Source: Aquamicrobium zhengzhouense
Lineage (GTDB): Bacteria > Pseudomonadota > Alphaproteobacteria > Rhizobiales > Rhizobiaceae
Direction: 5' to 3'
NCBI RefSeq assembly: GCF_016124105.1
Contig: NZ_JADGMQ010000006.1
Span: 145,493-209,492 of the forward strand
DNA: 64,000 nucleotides
Shown: one piece after another, positions 53,292-59,833 of the stretch
Layout: every line of letters starts with the position of its first letter
How positions within the stretch are numbered: position 1 is the first letter of the stretch
Position numbers and translations under genes: made by a program
The notes under the pieces: generated by a model
Seen by the model: the letters and a program-made list of their open reading frames with translations, nothing else
What the model was told of the DNA's origin: nothing
Databases searched by the model: none

Positions 53292-53377
53292 TTGCCCCTC
53301 AAGTATCAATACGTCGCCTTAGTGGTATGACGGGAGGGGAGGCAAATTTCTTGTGTTCATTGACACTTGAGGGGCGG
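53292..53377. repeat. Inverted pair of IncP (TrfA-type) iteron-like sequences
   Basis: TGACACTTGAGGGGC at 53361-53375 equals the TrfA-binding iteron of IncP plasmids such as RK2 as I recall it. A second copy with one change, TGATACTTGAGGGGC, lies on the minus strand at 53294-53308. The arms are separated by about 52 bases. The arrangement is not part of a known IncQ origin. Confidence 0.6.
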
Positions 53378-53433
53378 GTTATGCCCTTCTTTTTTGGCGT
53401 CCAACTCGCCCCATCGGGGCGAATGGTTTGTGT

Positions 53434-53524
53434 CGATTGTTGGCATTTTAGGTTCCGATTTAAAGCCGATTGAGCAGCGATTTTGAAGCGACTATGTCGA
53501 TTGCAGGCCGATTTGGTGACGATT
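53434..53524. repeat. Helically phased 11-bp CGATT repeat array
   Basis: CGATT occurs at 53434, 53456, 53467, 53478, 53498, 53509 and 53520, and CGACT at 53489. Spacings are 22, 11, 11, 11, 9, 11 and 11 bases, so nearly all motifs face the same side of the helix. It lies between the IncP-like iterons and the oriT, upstream of the ribbon-helix-helix gene. Such 11-bp phasing resembles plasmid partition (parC) and R388 stbDR sites. Confidence 0.65.
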
Positions 53525-53610
53525 ACGGTTATGTTGCCAAGAATCGGTGTTTGTTTGACGATAAAACGCTTTACGTTCGATATGCGCTAGATTTTCAATA
53601 GTGGGTGAAA

Positions 53611-53735
53611 TGCGGGCAGGATGGGTGAAGTTAGCTAACCGGCAAGCCGGTTATCTATCTTCACTGTCCCTTATTCGCGCCGGGGGCACTCAACGGGAAT
53701 CCTGCCCTGCGGGGCTGATCGGCTACCGCCGGTTG
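53611..53735 (-). other. IncP (RP4-like) origin of transfer, oriT
   Basis: Read on the minus strand, CTTCACCCATCCTG followed by CCCGCA matches the RP4 nic region (ATCCTG^C), with the cut between 53617 and 53616. The flanking inverted repeat GTGAAG (53625-53630) / CTTCAC (53659-53664) encloses a perfect 8-bp hairpin (53636-53653). The following TCACTGTCCCTTATTCGC and CAACGGGAATCCTGC blocks match the RP4 traJ-side sequence as I remember it. No relaxase or TraJ gene follows, so nicking must be supplied in trans. Confidence 0.8.
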
Positions 53736-53750
53736 CAAGAGTATAGGTCT

Positions 53751-53777
53751 TGCTATTTTTAATATCTTTGATAGCAT
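53751..53777. promoter_or_regulatory. Operator-like repeat TGCTAT...ATAGCA, copy 2
   Basis: TGCTAT at 53751 and ATAGCA at 53771 flank an AT-rich spacer. The last 15 bases (53763-53777) are identical to the palindrome after the integrase gene. It lies 30 bases before the ribbon-helix-helix gene and could be its autoregulatory site and promoter region. Confidence 0.5.
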
Positions 53778-53807
53778 GGTTGTCGGGTACACCAAAAGGG
53801 TATTGAT

Positions 53808-53996
53808 ATGGCAAATGTGCTTATCAGGAATTTACCCGCCGAGGTGCACCGTGCGTTGAAAGTTCGAGCAGCGCTCAACGATAGGAGCACCGACGCGGAA
53901 ATACGCGAAATACTGACGGCGGCAGTACAGCCGCTAGAGCTTGAAGAGATTGGCCGGGAAGTTGGCTTGTCCGAAAGCGATAAAAAAACAGAGTAG
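53808..53996 (+). CDS. FitA/StbC-type ribbon-helix-helix protein (orphan antitoxin-like)
   Basis: A 62-residue protein, MANVLIRNLPAEVHRALKVRAALNDRSTDAEIREILTAAV over residues 1-40, is the ribbon-helix-helix DNA-binding domain seen in FitA antitoxins and StbC plasmid-stability proteins. Normally a PIN-domain toxin gene follows; here the next gene is trbJ and none is present. The start ATG follows AAAGGG. Its location just downstream of oriT and the 11-bp array suggests it may bind those sites, acting as a stability or transfer accessory factor. That is inference. Confidence 0.8.
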   Translation: MANVLIRNLPAEVHRALKVRAALNDRSTDAEIREILTAAVQPLELEEIGREVGLSESDKKTE

Positions 53997-54136
53997 TTTT
54001 ACGTTTGTAAGTCCGGGCCTCAGCGCCAAGGGCAATACCGATCAGCTAGTGGCGTAGCTCTTCGATGAAACGTTGCCGAGAACAAGCACAACGCTTGGTC
54101 AAGGCAATGCCTTCTTTTCATCGACGGAGTACGACC

Positions 54137-54916
54137 ATGAAGTCCAAAATTTTAGCGGCTAAAAAAACCGCTCTAGCCGTTGCACTCGCAACCGGCTTTA
54201 TCACCACTACCACCGCCCCTGTGCAAGCTGGTATCCCCGTCATCGACGGCGGCAACCTGGCCCAGAACATCATGACGGCCATCGAGTCGGTGGCGCAGAC
54301 GCTCAAGCAGATTGAGCAGTACCAGACCCAGTTGCAGCAGTACGAAAATCAGCTCCAGAACACGATGGCCCCAGCCGCGTATATCTGGGATCAGGCGCAG
54401 ACTACGATCAACCGGCTGATTGCCGCGCAAAACACGCTGGCCTATTACGAGAACCAGCTAGGCAGCCTGGATCGTTACCTGGCCAAGTTTCAGGACGTGG
54501 CCTATTACCGCAGCTCGCCATGCTTCAACGGCAGCGGCGGATGCACGCCGGCCGAAAAGGCAGCGATGGAAGAGAACCGCCGCCTGGCGTCAGAGTCGCA
54601 AAAGAAGGCCAACGATGCCCTGTTCCAGACCGTTGCCGACCAGCAAAAGGCTTTGAAGGATGACGCCCGTACCCTGGAGCGGCTGCAAGGCGCGGCCCAG
54701 GGTGCAACTGGCCAGCTACAGGCCATCGGCTACGCCAACCAGCTCGCCAGCCAGCAGGCCAATCAGCTCTTGCAGATTCGCACCATGTTGACCGCCCAAC
54801 ACAACGCGGAGGCAGCCCGGATTGCAGCAGAACTCGATGCCGAGGCGCGAGGTGATGCCAGGGCCGAGCAAATGCGTACCTGGACGTTTCGCCCGAGTCC
54901 GGCAGACAACTACTAG
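54137..54916 (+). CDS. trbJ: IncP-type conjugal transfer protein TrbJ (VirB5-like)
   Basis: A 259-residue secreted protein. The signal peptide ends near TTTAPVQAGIPVIDGGN; the mature chain is largely helical and Gln-rich (TLKQIEQYQTQLQQYENQLQN), typical of TrbJ/VirB5, a minor pilus or adhesin component of the type IV secretion system. A pair of cysteines (CFNGSGGC) is visible mid-chain. I start at the ATG at 54137 after CGGAG; the frame opens at 54065. It ends with a C-terminal motif MRTWTFRPSPADNY shared with the next gene. It stands in a trbJ-trbK-trbL cassette without the rest of the trb operon. Confidence 0.9.
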   Translation: MKSKILAAKKTALAVALATGFITTTTAPVQAGIPVIDGGNLAQNIMTAIESVAQTLKQIEQYQTQLQQYENQLQNTMAPAAYIWDQAQTTINRLIAAQNTLAYYENQLGSLDRYLAKFQDVAYYRSSPCFNGSGGCTPAEKAAMEENRRLASESQKKANDALFQTVADQQKALKDDARTLERLQGAAQGATGQLQAIGYANQLASQQANQLLQIRTMLTAQHNAEAARIAAELDAEARGDARAEQMRTWTFRPSPADNY

Positions 54917-54928
54917 GGAGGCGGTGAG

Positions 54929-55165
54929 ATGAAAAAAATCTTTTTTACTACCGCGGCTACGTTGCTGTTGTTGGCTGGATGTGAACAGGAAAGGATGCCC
55001 GAACCAAATGCGGCGACGTGTGCCCCCGATGCGTTCCAGGCAGCACTGAATGAAATGCGCAGCGAAGCGAACCGAGAGGCCTTTACCGAGGAATGCAGAG
55101 CATTCCAGAAGGCCAAGCAGATGCGTCAGTGGGAGTTCAAGCCCAGCCCTAAAGATGATTATTGA
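54929..55165 (+). CDS. trbK: TrbK-like entry-exclusion lipoprotein
   Basis: A 78-residue protein with a lipoprotein signal (MKKIFFTTAATLLLLAGC, Cys18). By size, lipid anchor and position between trbJ and trbL it corresponds to TrbK, the IncP surface-exclusion lipoprotein that blocks entry of related plasmids. The mature part has two further cysteines and ends MRQWEFKPSPKDDY, strikingly like the TrbJ tail. GGGAGGCGG precedes the start. Confidence 0.8.
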   Translation: MKKIFFTTAATLLLLAGCEQERMPEPNAATCAPDAFQAALNEMRSEANREAFTEECRAFQKAKQMRQWEFKPSPKDDY

Positions 55166-55175
55166 GGTGGTCGCC

Positions 55176-56603
55176 ATGAGAAAGAAAATTGCTCTAGGTG
55201 GCTTGATGATGGTCGCCACAATGGTGCTGGCTGAACCTGCAATGGCGCAGGAGCTAAGTAGCAGCGGTGTTATGAATGATGTGCTCAAGCGTTTTCATGA
55301 TGCTGCCGCAACATGGGGGCCAGCTATTGAGTCCGCTGCATCGCGTTTGTTCTGGACGCTGGTTGTGATTTCGATGGTCTGGACATTCGGCATGATGGCT
55401 TTGCGCAAGGCCGACATTGGCGAGTTCTTCGCGGAGTTCGTTCGCTTCACGATCTTCACCGGCTTTTTCTGGTGGTTGCTGACGAATGCGAACCAGGGCA
55501 TGAATATCGCCGGTACGATTGTTCAGTCATTGCAAACTCTGGGCGCGCAGGCGGGGGGACTTTCCAATAGCAATCTTGGGCCCTCCAGCATCCTTGATCT
55601 TGGTTTCGAGTTATACAACCGCACAGTACAGGCCACCTCGGAGCTGGGATGGCGGCAGATGGCAACTGCTCTGGTCATGGAGCTAATGGCCCTGGCTGTT
55701 TTGTTTGTCCTGGCGTTGATTGCGGTCAACCTGTTGCTGTTGCTCGCATCAGCCTGGATTCTGTTGTATGCCGGTGTGTTCTTCCTTGGCTTTGGTGGAA
55801 GTCGTTGGACTTCCGACATGGCGATCAATTACTACAAGACCGTGCTGGGCCTGGCCGCACAGCTTATGGCAATGGTGCTTCTGGTTGCGATTGGCAAAGA
55901 GTTCATCAATCACTACTACACGCAAATCAGCGAGAACATGGCATCCCAGGAACTGGCCGTGATGTTGGTTATATCGGTCATCTTGCTTTTCTTGGTCAAC
56001 AAAGTTCCGCCGATGATTTCTGGTCTTGTGTCTGGTGGTGGTATTGGCGCAGCCGGTGGAATTGGAAACTTCGGTGCGGGTGCGGCAGTTGGGGCGGCGG
56101 TGACGGCGGCCAGTATGGCAACTGGCGGCGCTGCCCTGGCAGGTAAAGCGGTTATGGGTGCCGCAGCCGGTGCAGCCGGAGGTGCAAGTGCACTCCAAGC
56201 GGCTTTTCAGAAAGCATCAGCGAGTATGGAAACCGGCGGTGACATGTCCAGCATGGGGTCAGTTGTCAGCAGTGGCGGAAACGGTGGTGGTGAAGCGGGT
56301 ACTGCTGGCAGTAGCCCATTCGCCCAAGCGGCTGGCTTTGGTGACAGCGGCAGTAGCTCAAGCGGTGGCGGCTTTGCCAAGGCCGCGAAGCTGGCCACAG
56401 GCACGGCCTCCGAGTTAGCCAAGGGTGTCGGCTCTCAAGTGAAGCAGGGATTCCAGGAGCGAGTGAGCGAAACCACAGGCGGAAAACTGGCTGCTTCGAT
56501 ACGCGAAAGCATGGAGCCGAAAGAAGCAAGCCAATCTGGCCAGTTCGAGGGCAATAGCTTGGGCGCCGATTCTGGCCCAGATAGTAACGAAGTCAGGAGT
56601 TAG
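55176..56603 (+). CDS. trbL: IncP-type conjugal transfer protein TrbL (VirB6-like)
   Basis: A 475-residue polytopic inner-membrane protein. A signal-like N-terminus is followed by about six hydrophobic helices up to residue 300, including LFWTLVVISMVWTFGMMAL and the VLFVLALIAVNLLLLLASAWILLYAGVFFLGFGG segment characteristic of TrbL/VirB6 (the central GFGG and RWTSDMAINYYK). The C-terminal 170 residues are a Gly/Ala/Ser-rich low-complexity tail. It forms part of the channel of the transfer machinery. The ATG at 55176 follows GAGGTGG. The frame upstream overlaps trbK and is not coding. Confidence 0.92.
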   Translation: MRKKIALGGLMMVATMVLAEPAMAQELSSSGVMNDVLKRFHDAAATWGPAIESAASRLFWTLVVISMVWTFGMMALRKADIGEFFAEFVRFTIFTGFFWWLLTNANQGMNIAGTIVQSLQTLGAQAGGLSNSNLGPSSILDLGFELYNRTVQATSELGWRQMATALVMELMALAVLFVLALIAVNLLLLLASAWILLYAGVFFLGFGGSRWTSDMAINYYKTVLGLAAQLMAMVLLVAIGKEFINHYYTQISENMASQELAVMLVISVILLFLVNKVPPMISGLVSGGGIGAAGGIGNFGAGAAVGAAVTAASMATGGAALAGKAVMGAAAGAAGGASALQAAFQKASASMETGGDMSSMGSVVSSGGNGGGEAGTAGSSPFAQAAGFGDSGSSSSGGGFAKAAKLATGTASELAKGVGSQVKQGFQERVSETTGGKLAASIRESMEPKEASQSGQFEGNSLGADSGPDSNEVRS

Positions 56604-56607
56604 CACG

Positions 56608-56856
56608 ATGACGACATCAACATACATGGCCGCATTGGCGGCCCTGGATGAAGCGCCAAGGGAAGAAGTCAGCCAGGTATTTATTTCGCCGCTGGGTGAT
56701 CAATCGACCGAGGTCGATGCAGAGACAGAAACAGCCGCTTTTGTATCACGGCCAGACCCTATGAGAGAGAGCGAAACTAAGCCGATAAGTATTGAGGTTA
56801 ATGGCGGCAGGAATGAGCGGTCAGCATTCGCGGAGGCGGCGGGGCTGTACCTGTAG
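56608..56856 (+). CDS. Small acidic protein after trbL, unknown function
   Basis: An 82-residue soluble protein starting 4 bases after trbL, so translationally linked to it. It is acidic (EVDAETETAAF), with no signal peptide, membrane segment or recognised motif. It may be an element-specific accessory protein. Coding is supported by operon position and its start near the trbL stop; I do not recognise the family. Confidence 0.6.
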   Translation: MTTSTYMAALAALDEAPREEVSQVFISPLGDQSTEVDAETETAAFVSRPDPMRESETKPISIEVNGGRNERSAFAEAAGLYL

Positions 56857-56861
56857 GCGCA

Positions 56862-56885
56862 CCGGGCTGGCCACAACCAGCCCGG
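56862..56885. terminator. Hairpin after the trbJKL-orf unit
   Basis: A perfect 9-bp stem CCGGGCTGG / CCAGCCCGG with a 6-base loop starts 5 bases after the preceding stop. It is followed by CACTTT, a weak U tract. Likely ends or attenuates the trb transcript. Confidence 0.55.
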
Positions 56886-56919
56886 CACTTTCAATCAACA
56901 CCTACTGGAGAGGTGAATT

Positions 56920-57144
56920 ATGACAACACAACATATTATCGAACCAGGGCAAGCAGTGCATCAAGCAGCGGCTATTCTTTCTTCTTTGGAGTACATCAAC
57001 CAAGCGGAAGCGCGGAGCCTTGGGCCATTGGCCGAAGCCGTCGCTAATGCTTTTATGGTGGTGTACTACCAAGCTGAAACGGGCCGGGCGACACAGGCTG
57101 ATTTTCAAGAAGCAATGAACGCCTTGCGCCAAGCGTGCAGCTAA
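56920..57144 (+). CDS. Small helical protein, unknown function
   Basis: A 74-residue protein with a strong ribosome-binding site (GGAGAGGTG). The composition is alanine-rich and predicted helical (HQAAAILSSLEYINQAEARSLGPLAEAVANAFMVVYYQAETG). DUF3077/DUF6124-like small Pseudomonas proteins look similar in places, but I cannot assign it. It lies between the trb hairpin and a bidirectional terminator, so it is probably its own small unit. Confidence 0.65.
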   Translation: MTTQHIIEPGQAVHQAAAILSSLEYINQAEARSLGPLAEAVANAFMVVYYQAETGRATQADFQEAMNALRQACS

Positions 57145-57150
57145 TGACGA

Positions 57151-57181
57151 AAGGGCGGCCACTCGAACTGGCCGCCTTTTT
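57151..57181. terminator. Bidirectional intrinsic terminator between trb-side and ars-side genes
   Basis: AGGGCGGCCA / TGGCCGCCTT forms a 9-10-bp stem with a 7-base loop. AAAGG precedes and TTTTT follows, so it can terminate both the plus-strand small gene and the minus-strand ars transcript. Confidence 0.8.
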
Positions 57182-57384
57182 CAATCTTCACTGTTTGGCC
57201 ATTCCCGACCCACAGACGGCGCATCCATCCATTCGCGTTCCTCCGGCGGCAGCGGGTAAGCCCCGGATGCTTCCGCGTCGGCCAGTAGTTCGGCCAGTGT
57301 GTAGCGCACCCGACCAGTGGAAACGGCGCGGGCCGGGTCGGCCTTCTCATGCAGCCTGTTCTCTAGGTTCTTTGGGTCTGTCAT
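57181..57384 (-). CDS. Antitoxin-like C-terminal domain protein, no toxin partner
   Basis: A 67-residue protein; the segment VRYTLAELLADAEASGAYPLPPEEREW.DAPSVGREW resembles the C-terminal toxin-binding tail of MazE/PemI-type antitoxins (the SLDELLA...W...VGRE pattern). The N-terminal AbrB DNA-binding domain is missing and no PemK/MazF toxin follows, because the frame ends at a terminator. It is the last gene of the ars transcript and starts with an ATGA overlap onto a 30-codon frame. It may be a remnant or an anti-addiction factor. Confidence 0.6.
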   Translation of the reverse strand: MTDPKNLENRLHEKADPARAVSTGRVRYTLAELLADAEASGAYPLPPEEREWMDAPSVGREWPNSED

Positions 57385-57473
57385 CGGGCGACCTCAGCAA
57401 GCATGGATACTAGGTGTTCCAGGTCAGTGATCGAATGCGCCAGGAAGCGGCCGGCGCGGCAATCTGCAATCAT
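57381..57473 (-). CDS. Possible 30-codon small ORF coupled to the antitoxin-like gene
   Basis: ATG at 57473 follows TGAGGA on the minus strand. The product (30 residues, MIADCRAGRFLAHSITDLEH at the start) ends with TGA overlapping the ATG of the downstream gene (ATGA). Immediately upstream an 8-residue basic peptide, MSRKKLRK, ends on this ORF's start codon, again by ATGA. Two chained mini-ORFs suggest translational relay, but nothing proves that they are expressed. Confidence 0.4.
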   Translation of the reverse strand: MIADCRAGRFLAHSITDLEHLVSMLAEVAR

Positions 57474-57498
57474 TTCCTCAGTTTTTTCCTACTCATGT

Positions 57499-58566
57499 TC
57501 AACCTCGTTCGTACCAGCTCTTCGAGCGATTCACCACGCGCACGACCAGCAGCATCACCGGCACTTCGACCAGGACGCCGACCACGGTTGCCAATGCAGC
57601 GCCGGAGTGCAGACCGAACAAGCTGATGGCGGCCGCCACGGCCAGCTCGAAGAAGTTGCTGGCACCGATCAGGGCCGAAGGACAGGCGACAGAGTGCTTT
57701 TCCCCCGCCCGCTTGTTCAGCCAGTAGGCTAACCCGGAATTGAAGAACACTTGAATCAAGATCGGCACGGCTAGCATGGCGATCACTAACGGCTGCCGGA
57801 TGATGGCCTCGCCCTGGAAGGCGAACAGTAGAACCAACGTCAGCAGCAGCGCGGCCATCGACCACGGCCCGATCTTCTGCATGGCCCGTTCAAAGGCGGC
57901 CTGTCCTTGCTTGAGCAGATGCCGCCGCAAGAGCTGCGCCAGGATCACCGGCACGATGATGTAGAGCACGACCGAAATCAGCAGCGTGTCCCAAGGCACC
58001 GAGATCGAGGACATGCCCAGCAGCAGGCCGACGATGGGCGCGAAGGCCACGATCATGATGGCGTCGTTCAGAGCCACTTGCGAGAGCGTGAAAAGCGGGT
58101 CGCCGTTGGTAAGGCGGCTCCACACGAACACCATTGCCGTGCAGGGCGCGGCGGCCAGCAAGATCAAGCCCGCGATGTAGCTGTCCAGTTGATCGGCCGG
58201 CAGGAACGGAGCGAACACTTGTCGGATGAACAGCCACCCCAGCAGGGCCATCGAGAATGGCTTGACGGCCCAATTCACGAACAGCGTGACGCCGATGCCG
58301 CGCCAATGCTCTTTGACCTGGTGCAGCGCCCCGAAGTCGATCTTGACCAGCATCGGGACGATCATTACCCAAATCAGCAGGCCCACCGGCAAATTGACCT
58401 GGGCCACTTCCATGCGGCCTATGGCCTGGAACACGTCAGGAAGGCCCTGGCCGAGCGCAACACCGGCGACGATGCACAGGGCCACCCACAGCGTCAGGTA
58501 ACGCTCGAAGCCGCTCATCGGGGCCTGGCGCGGCTTCGCGGCGATGGCCTGTGCGCCGGCGCTCAT
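57499..58566 (-). CDS. arsB: ACR3-family arsenite efflux permease
   Basis: A 355-residue transporter with ten hydrophobic segments. It is the ACR3 type (not the unrelated ArsB type), recognised by PVGLLIWVMIVPMLVKIDFGAL and LAAAPCTAMVFVWSRLTNGDPLFTL with the conserved functional Cys. It exports arsenite across the inner membrane. It overlaps arsC by 4 bases and is the third step of the arsR-arsH-arsC-arsB unit. I use the symbol arsB by operon convention; acr3 is equally suitable. Confidence 0.95.
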   Translation of the reverse strand: MSAGAQAIAAKPRQAPMSGFERYLTLWVALCIVAGVALGQGLPDVFQAIGRMEVAQVNLPVGLLIWVMIVPMLVKIDFGALHQVKEHWRGIGVTLFVNWAVKPFSMALLGWLFIRQVFAPFLPADQLDSYIAGLILLAAAPCTAMVFVWSRLTNGDPLFTLSQVALNDAIMIVAFAPIVGLLLGMSSISVPWDTLLISVVLYIIVPVILAQLLRRHLLKQGQAAFERAMQKIGPWSMAALLLTLVLLFAFQGEAIIRQPLVIAMLAVPILIQVFFNSGLAYWLNKRAGEKHSVACPSALIGASNFFELAVAAAISLFGLHSGAALATVVGVLVEVPVMLLVVRVVNRSKSWYERG

Positions 58567-59069
58567 GCTTCCTGCTCGGTCTTGCCGATGTTCGCCAGCT
58601 CGCGCTTGATGGCCGTCTGGTCAAGCATTTTGAGAGGCAGATTCACGAACAGGCGGACGCGGTTCATCATGTGCCGGAAGGTTTGTTCGAAGGCCCGGCG
58701 CTTCTCGGCGTCAGTGCCTTCGACGGCGGCCGGGTCTTCAAATCCCCAATGCGCCGAGATCGGCTGACCAGGCCACACCGGACACATTTCGCCGGCGGCG
58801 TTGTCGCAGACGGTGATGATGAAGTCCATCTTCGGTGCGTCGGGCGTGGCGTACTCGTCCCAGCTCTTGCTGCGCAGATTCTCGGTCGGGTAATTCACCG
58901 ACTCCACCTTTTCGACGGCGAAGGGATTGACCTTGCCGGTTGGGTGACTGCCGGCGCTGTAGGCGCGGAAGCGCCCTTGCCCCATCGTGTTGATGAGAGC
59001 TTCGGCCATGATGCTGCGCGCCGAATTGCCGGTGCAGAGGATGAGGACGTTATAGATTCTTTCGGTCAT
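58563..59069 (-). CDS. arsC: Arsenate reductase, low-molecular-weight phosphatase fold
   Basis: A 168-residue ArsC of the LMW-PTP class. The P-loop is [17 protein letters not shown] (Cys-x5-Arg with nucleophile Cys12), and [17 protein letters not shown] supplies the two further cysteines of the disulfide relay. It reduces arsenate to arsenite, usually with thioredoxin. It overlaps both neighbours by ATGA-type junctions, so stoichiometric expression is likely. Confidence 0.95.
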   Translation of the reverse strand: MTERIYNVLILCTGNSARSIMAEALINTMGQGRFRAYSAGSHPTGKVNPFAVEKVESVNYPTENLRSKSWDEYATPDAPKMDFIITVCDNAAGEMCPVWPGQPISAHWGFEDPAAVEGTDAEKRRAFEQTFRHMMNRVRLFVNLPLKMLDQTAIKRELANIGKTEQEA

Positions 59070-59833
59070 GATGTTTCGCTTTCTGGTAGTGGCTGGGGAG
59101 CAATGGCGATGGATGAAAGATCGGTGGCCTCGTCGATGACGTGGCCGGCCGCTTTCCGTTCGGAATAGCGGTCTGTCAGTGCTTCACGGTGCGGCCGTAC
59201 CAGCGCCGTGAAGCGCACCAGTTCTTCCATCACATCGGCTATTCGGTCGTAGTACGGCGAGGGCTTCATGCGGCCCGCCGCGTCGAACTCTTGGAACGCT
59301 TTGGCGATACTCGACTGGTTCGGAATGGTGAACATTCGCATCCAGCGGCCGAGCAGACGCAAGGTGTTCACGGCGTTGAAGCTCTGCGAGCCGCCGGATA
59401 CCTGCATCACGGCCAGGGTGCGGCCTTGGGTCGGCCGGATGCCGGCCATTTCAAGCGGCAGATGGTCAATCTGCGCCTTCATGACACTGGTAATCTGACC
59501 GTGGCGTTCCGGGCTGCACCAGACTTGTCCCTCTGACCACTCGGACAGGGCGCGCAGCTCCTTGACGGCCGGGTGATCGTCGCTTTGCACTTGATCGGGC
59601 AACGGCAAATCGGACGGGTCGAAGATGCGTGTTTCTGCGCCAAAGAATTGCAGCAGCCGGGCCGCTTCCTCGACGGCCAGCCGTGAGAACGAGCGGGCGC
59701 GCAGCGAGCCATACAGCAGCAGGATACGCACCGGCGGGGCGTCGGGTGCCAGCCCGAGCGCCGGGCGCTCGATGGCAAAGGATTTGTCCAAAGCGGGCAA
59801 AGAATCGGGGTCGGAAAGATGGCGAAGTCTCAT
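59066..59833 (-). CDS. arsH: Organoarsenical-oxidising flavoprotein ArsH
   Basis: A 255-residue NADPH-dependent FMN reductase. The FMN-binding segment [25 protein letters not shown], the ArsH-specific [11 protein letters not shown] and [23 protein letters not shown] are clear. ArsH oxidises trivalent organoarsenicals. The ATG at 59833 overlaps the arsR stop (ATGA); the longer frame from 59875 would run into arsR coding. Confidence 0.94.
   Translation of the reverse strand: MRLRHLSDPDSLPALDKSFAIERPALGLAPDAPPVRILLLYGSLRARSFSRLAVEEAARLLQFFGAETRIFDPSDLPLPDQVQSDDHPAVKELRALSEWSEGQVWCSPERHGQITSVMKAQIDHLPLEMAGIRPTQGRTLAVMQVSGGSQSFNAVNTLRLLGRWMRMFTIPNQSSIAKAFQEFDAAGRMKPSPYYDRIADVMEELVRFTALVRPHREALTDRYSERKAAGHVIDEATDLSSIAIAPQPLPESETS

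Noticed and set aside
53267..53473. 68-codon plus-strand frame in the control region
   Set aside because: It covers the IncP-like iterons and part of the CGATT array, has no convincing ribosome-binding site or homology, and its composition follows the repeats. Treated as non-coding.
53997..54136. A PIN-domain toxin partner for the FitA-like protein
   Set aside because: Only about 140 bases separate it from trbJ and no frame there resembles a PIN domain.
57907..58767. 286-codon frame antisense to arsB and arsC
   Set aside because: Low-complexity His/Asp/Arg-rich shadow of two well-defined ars genes.
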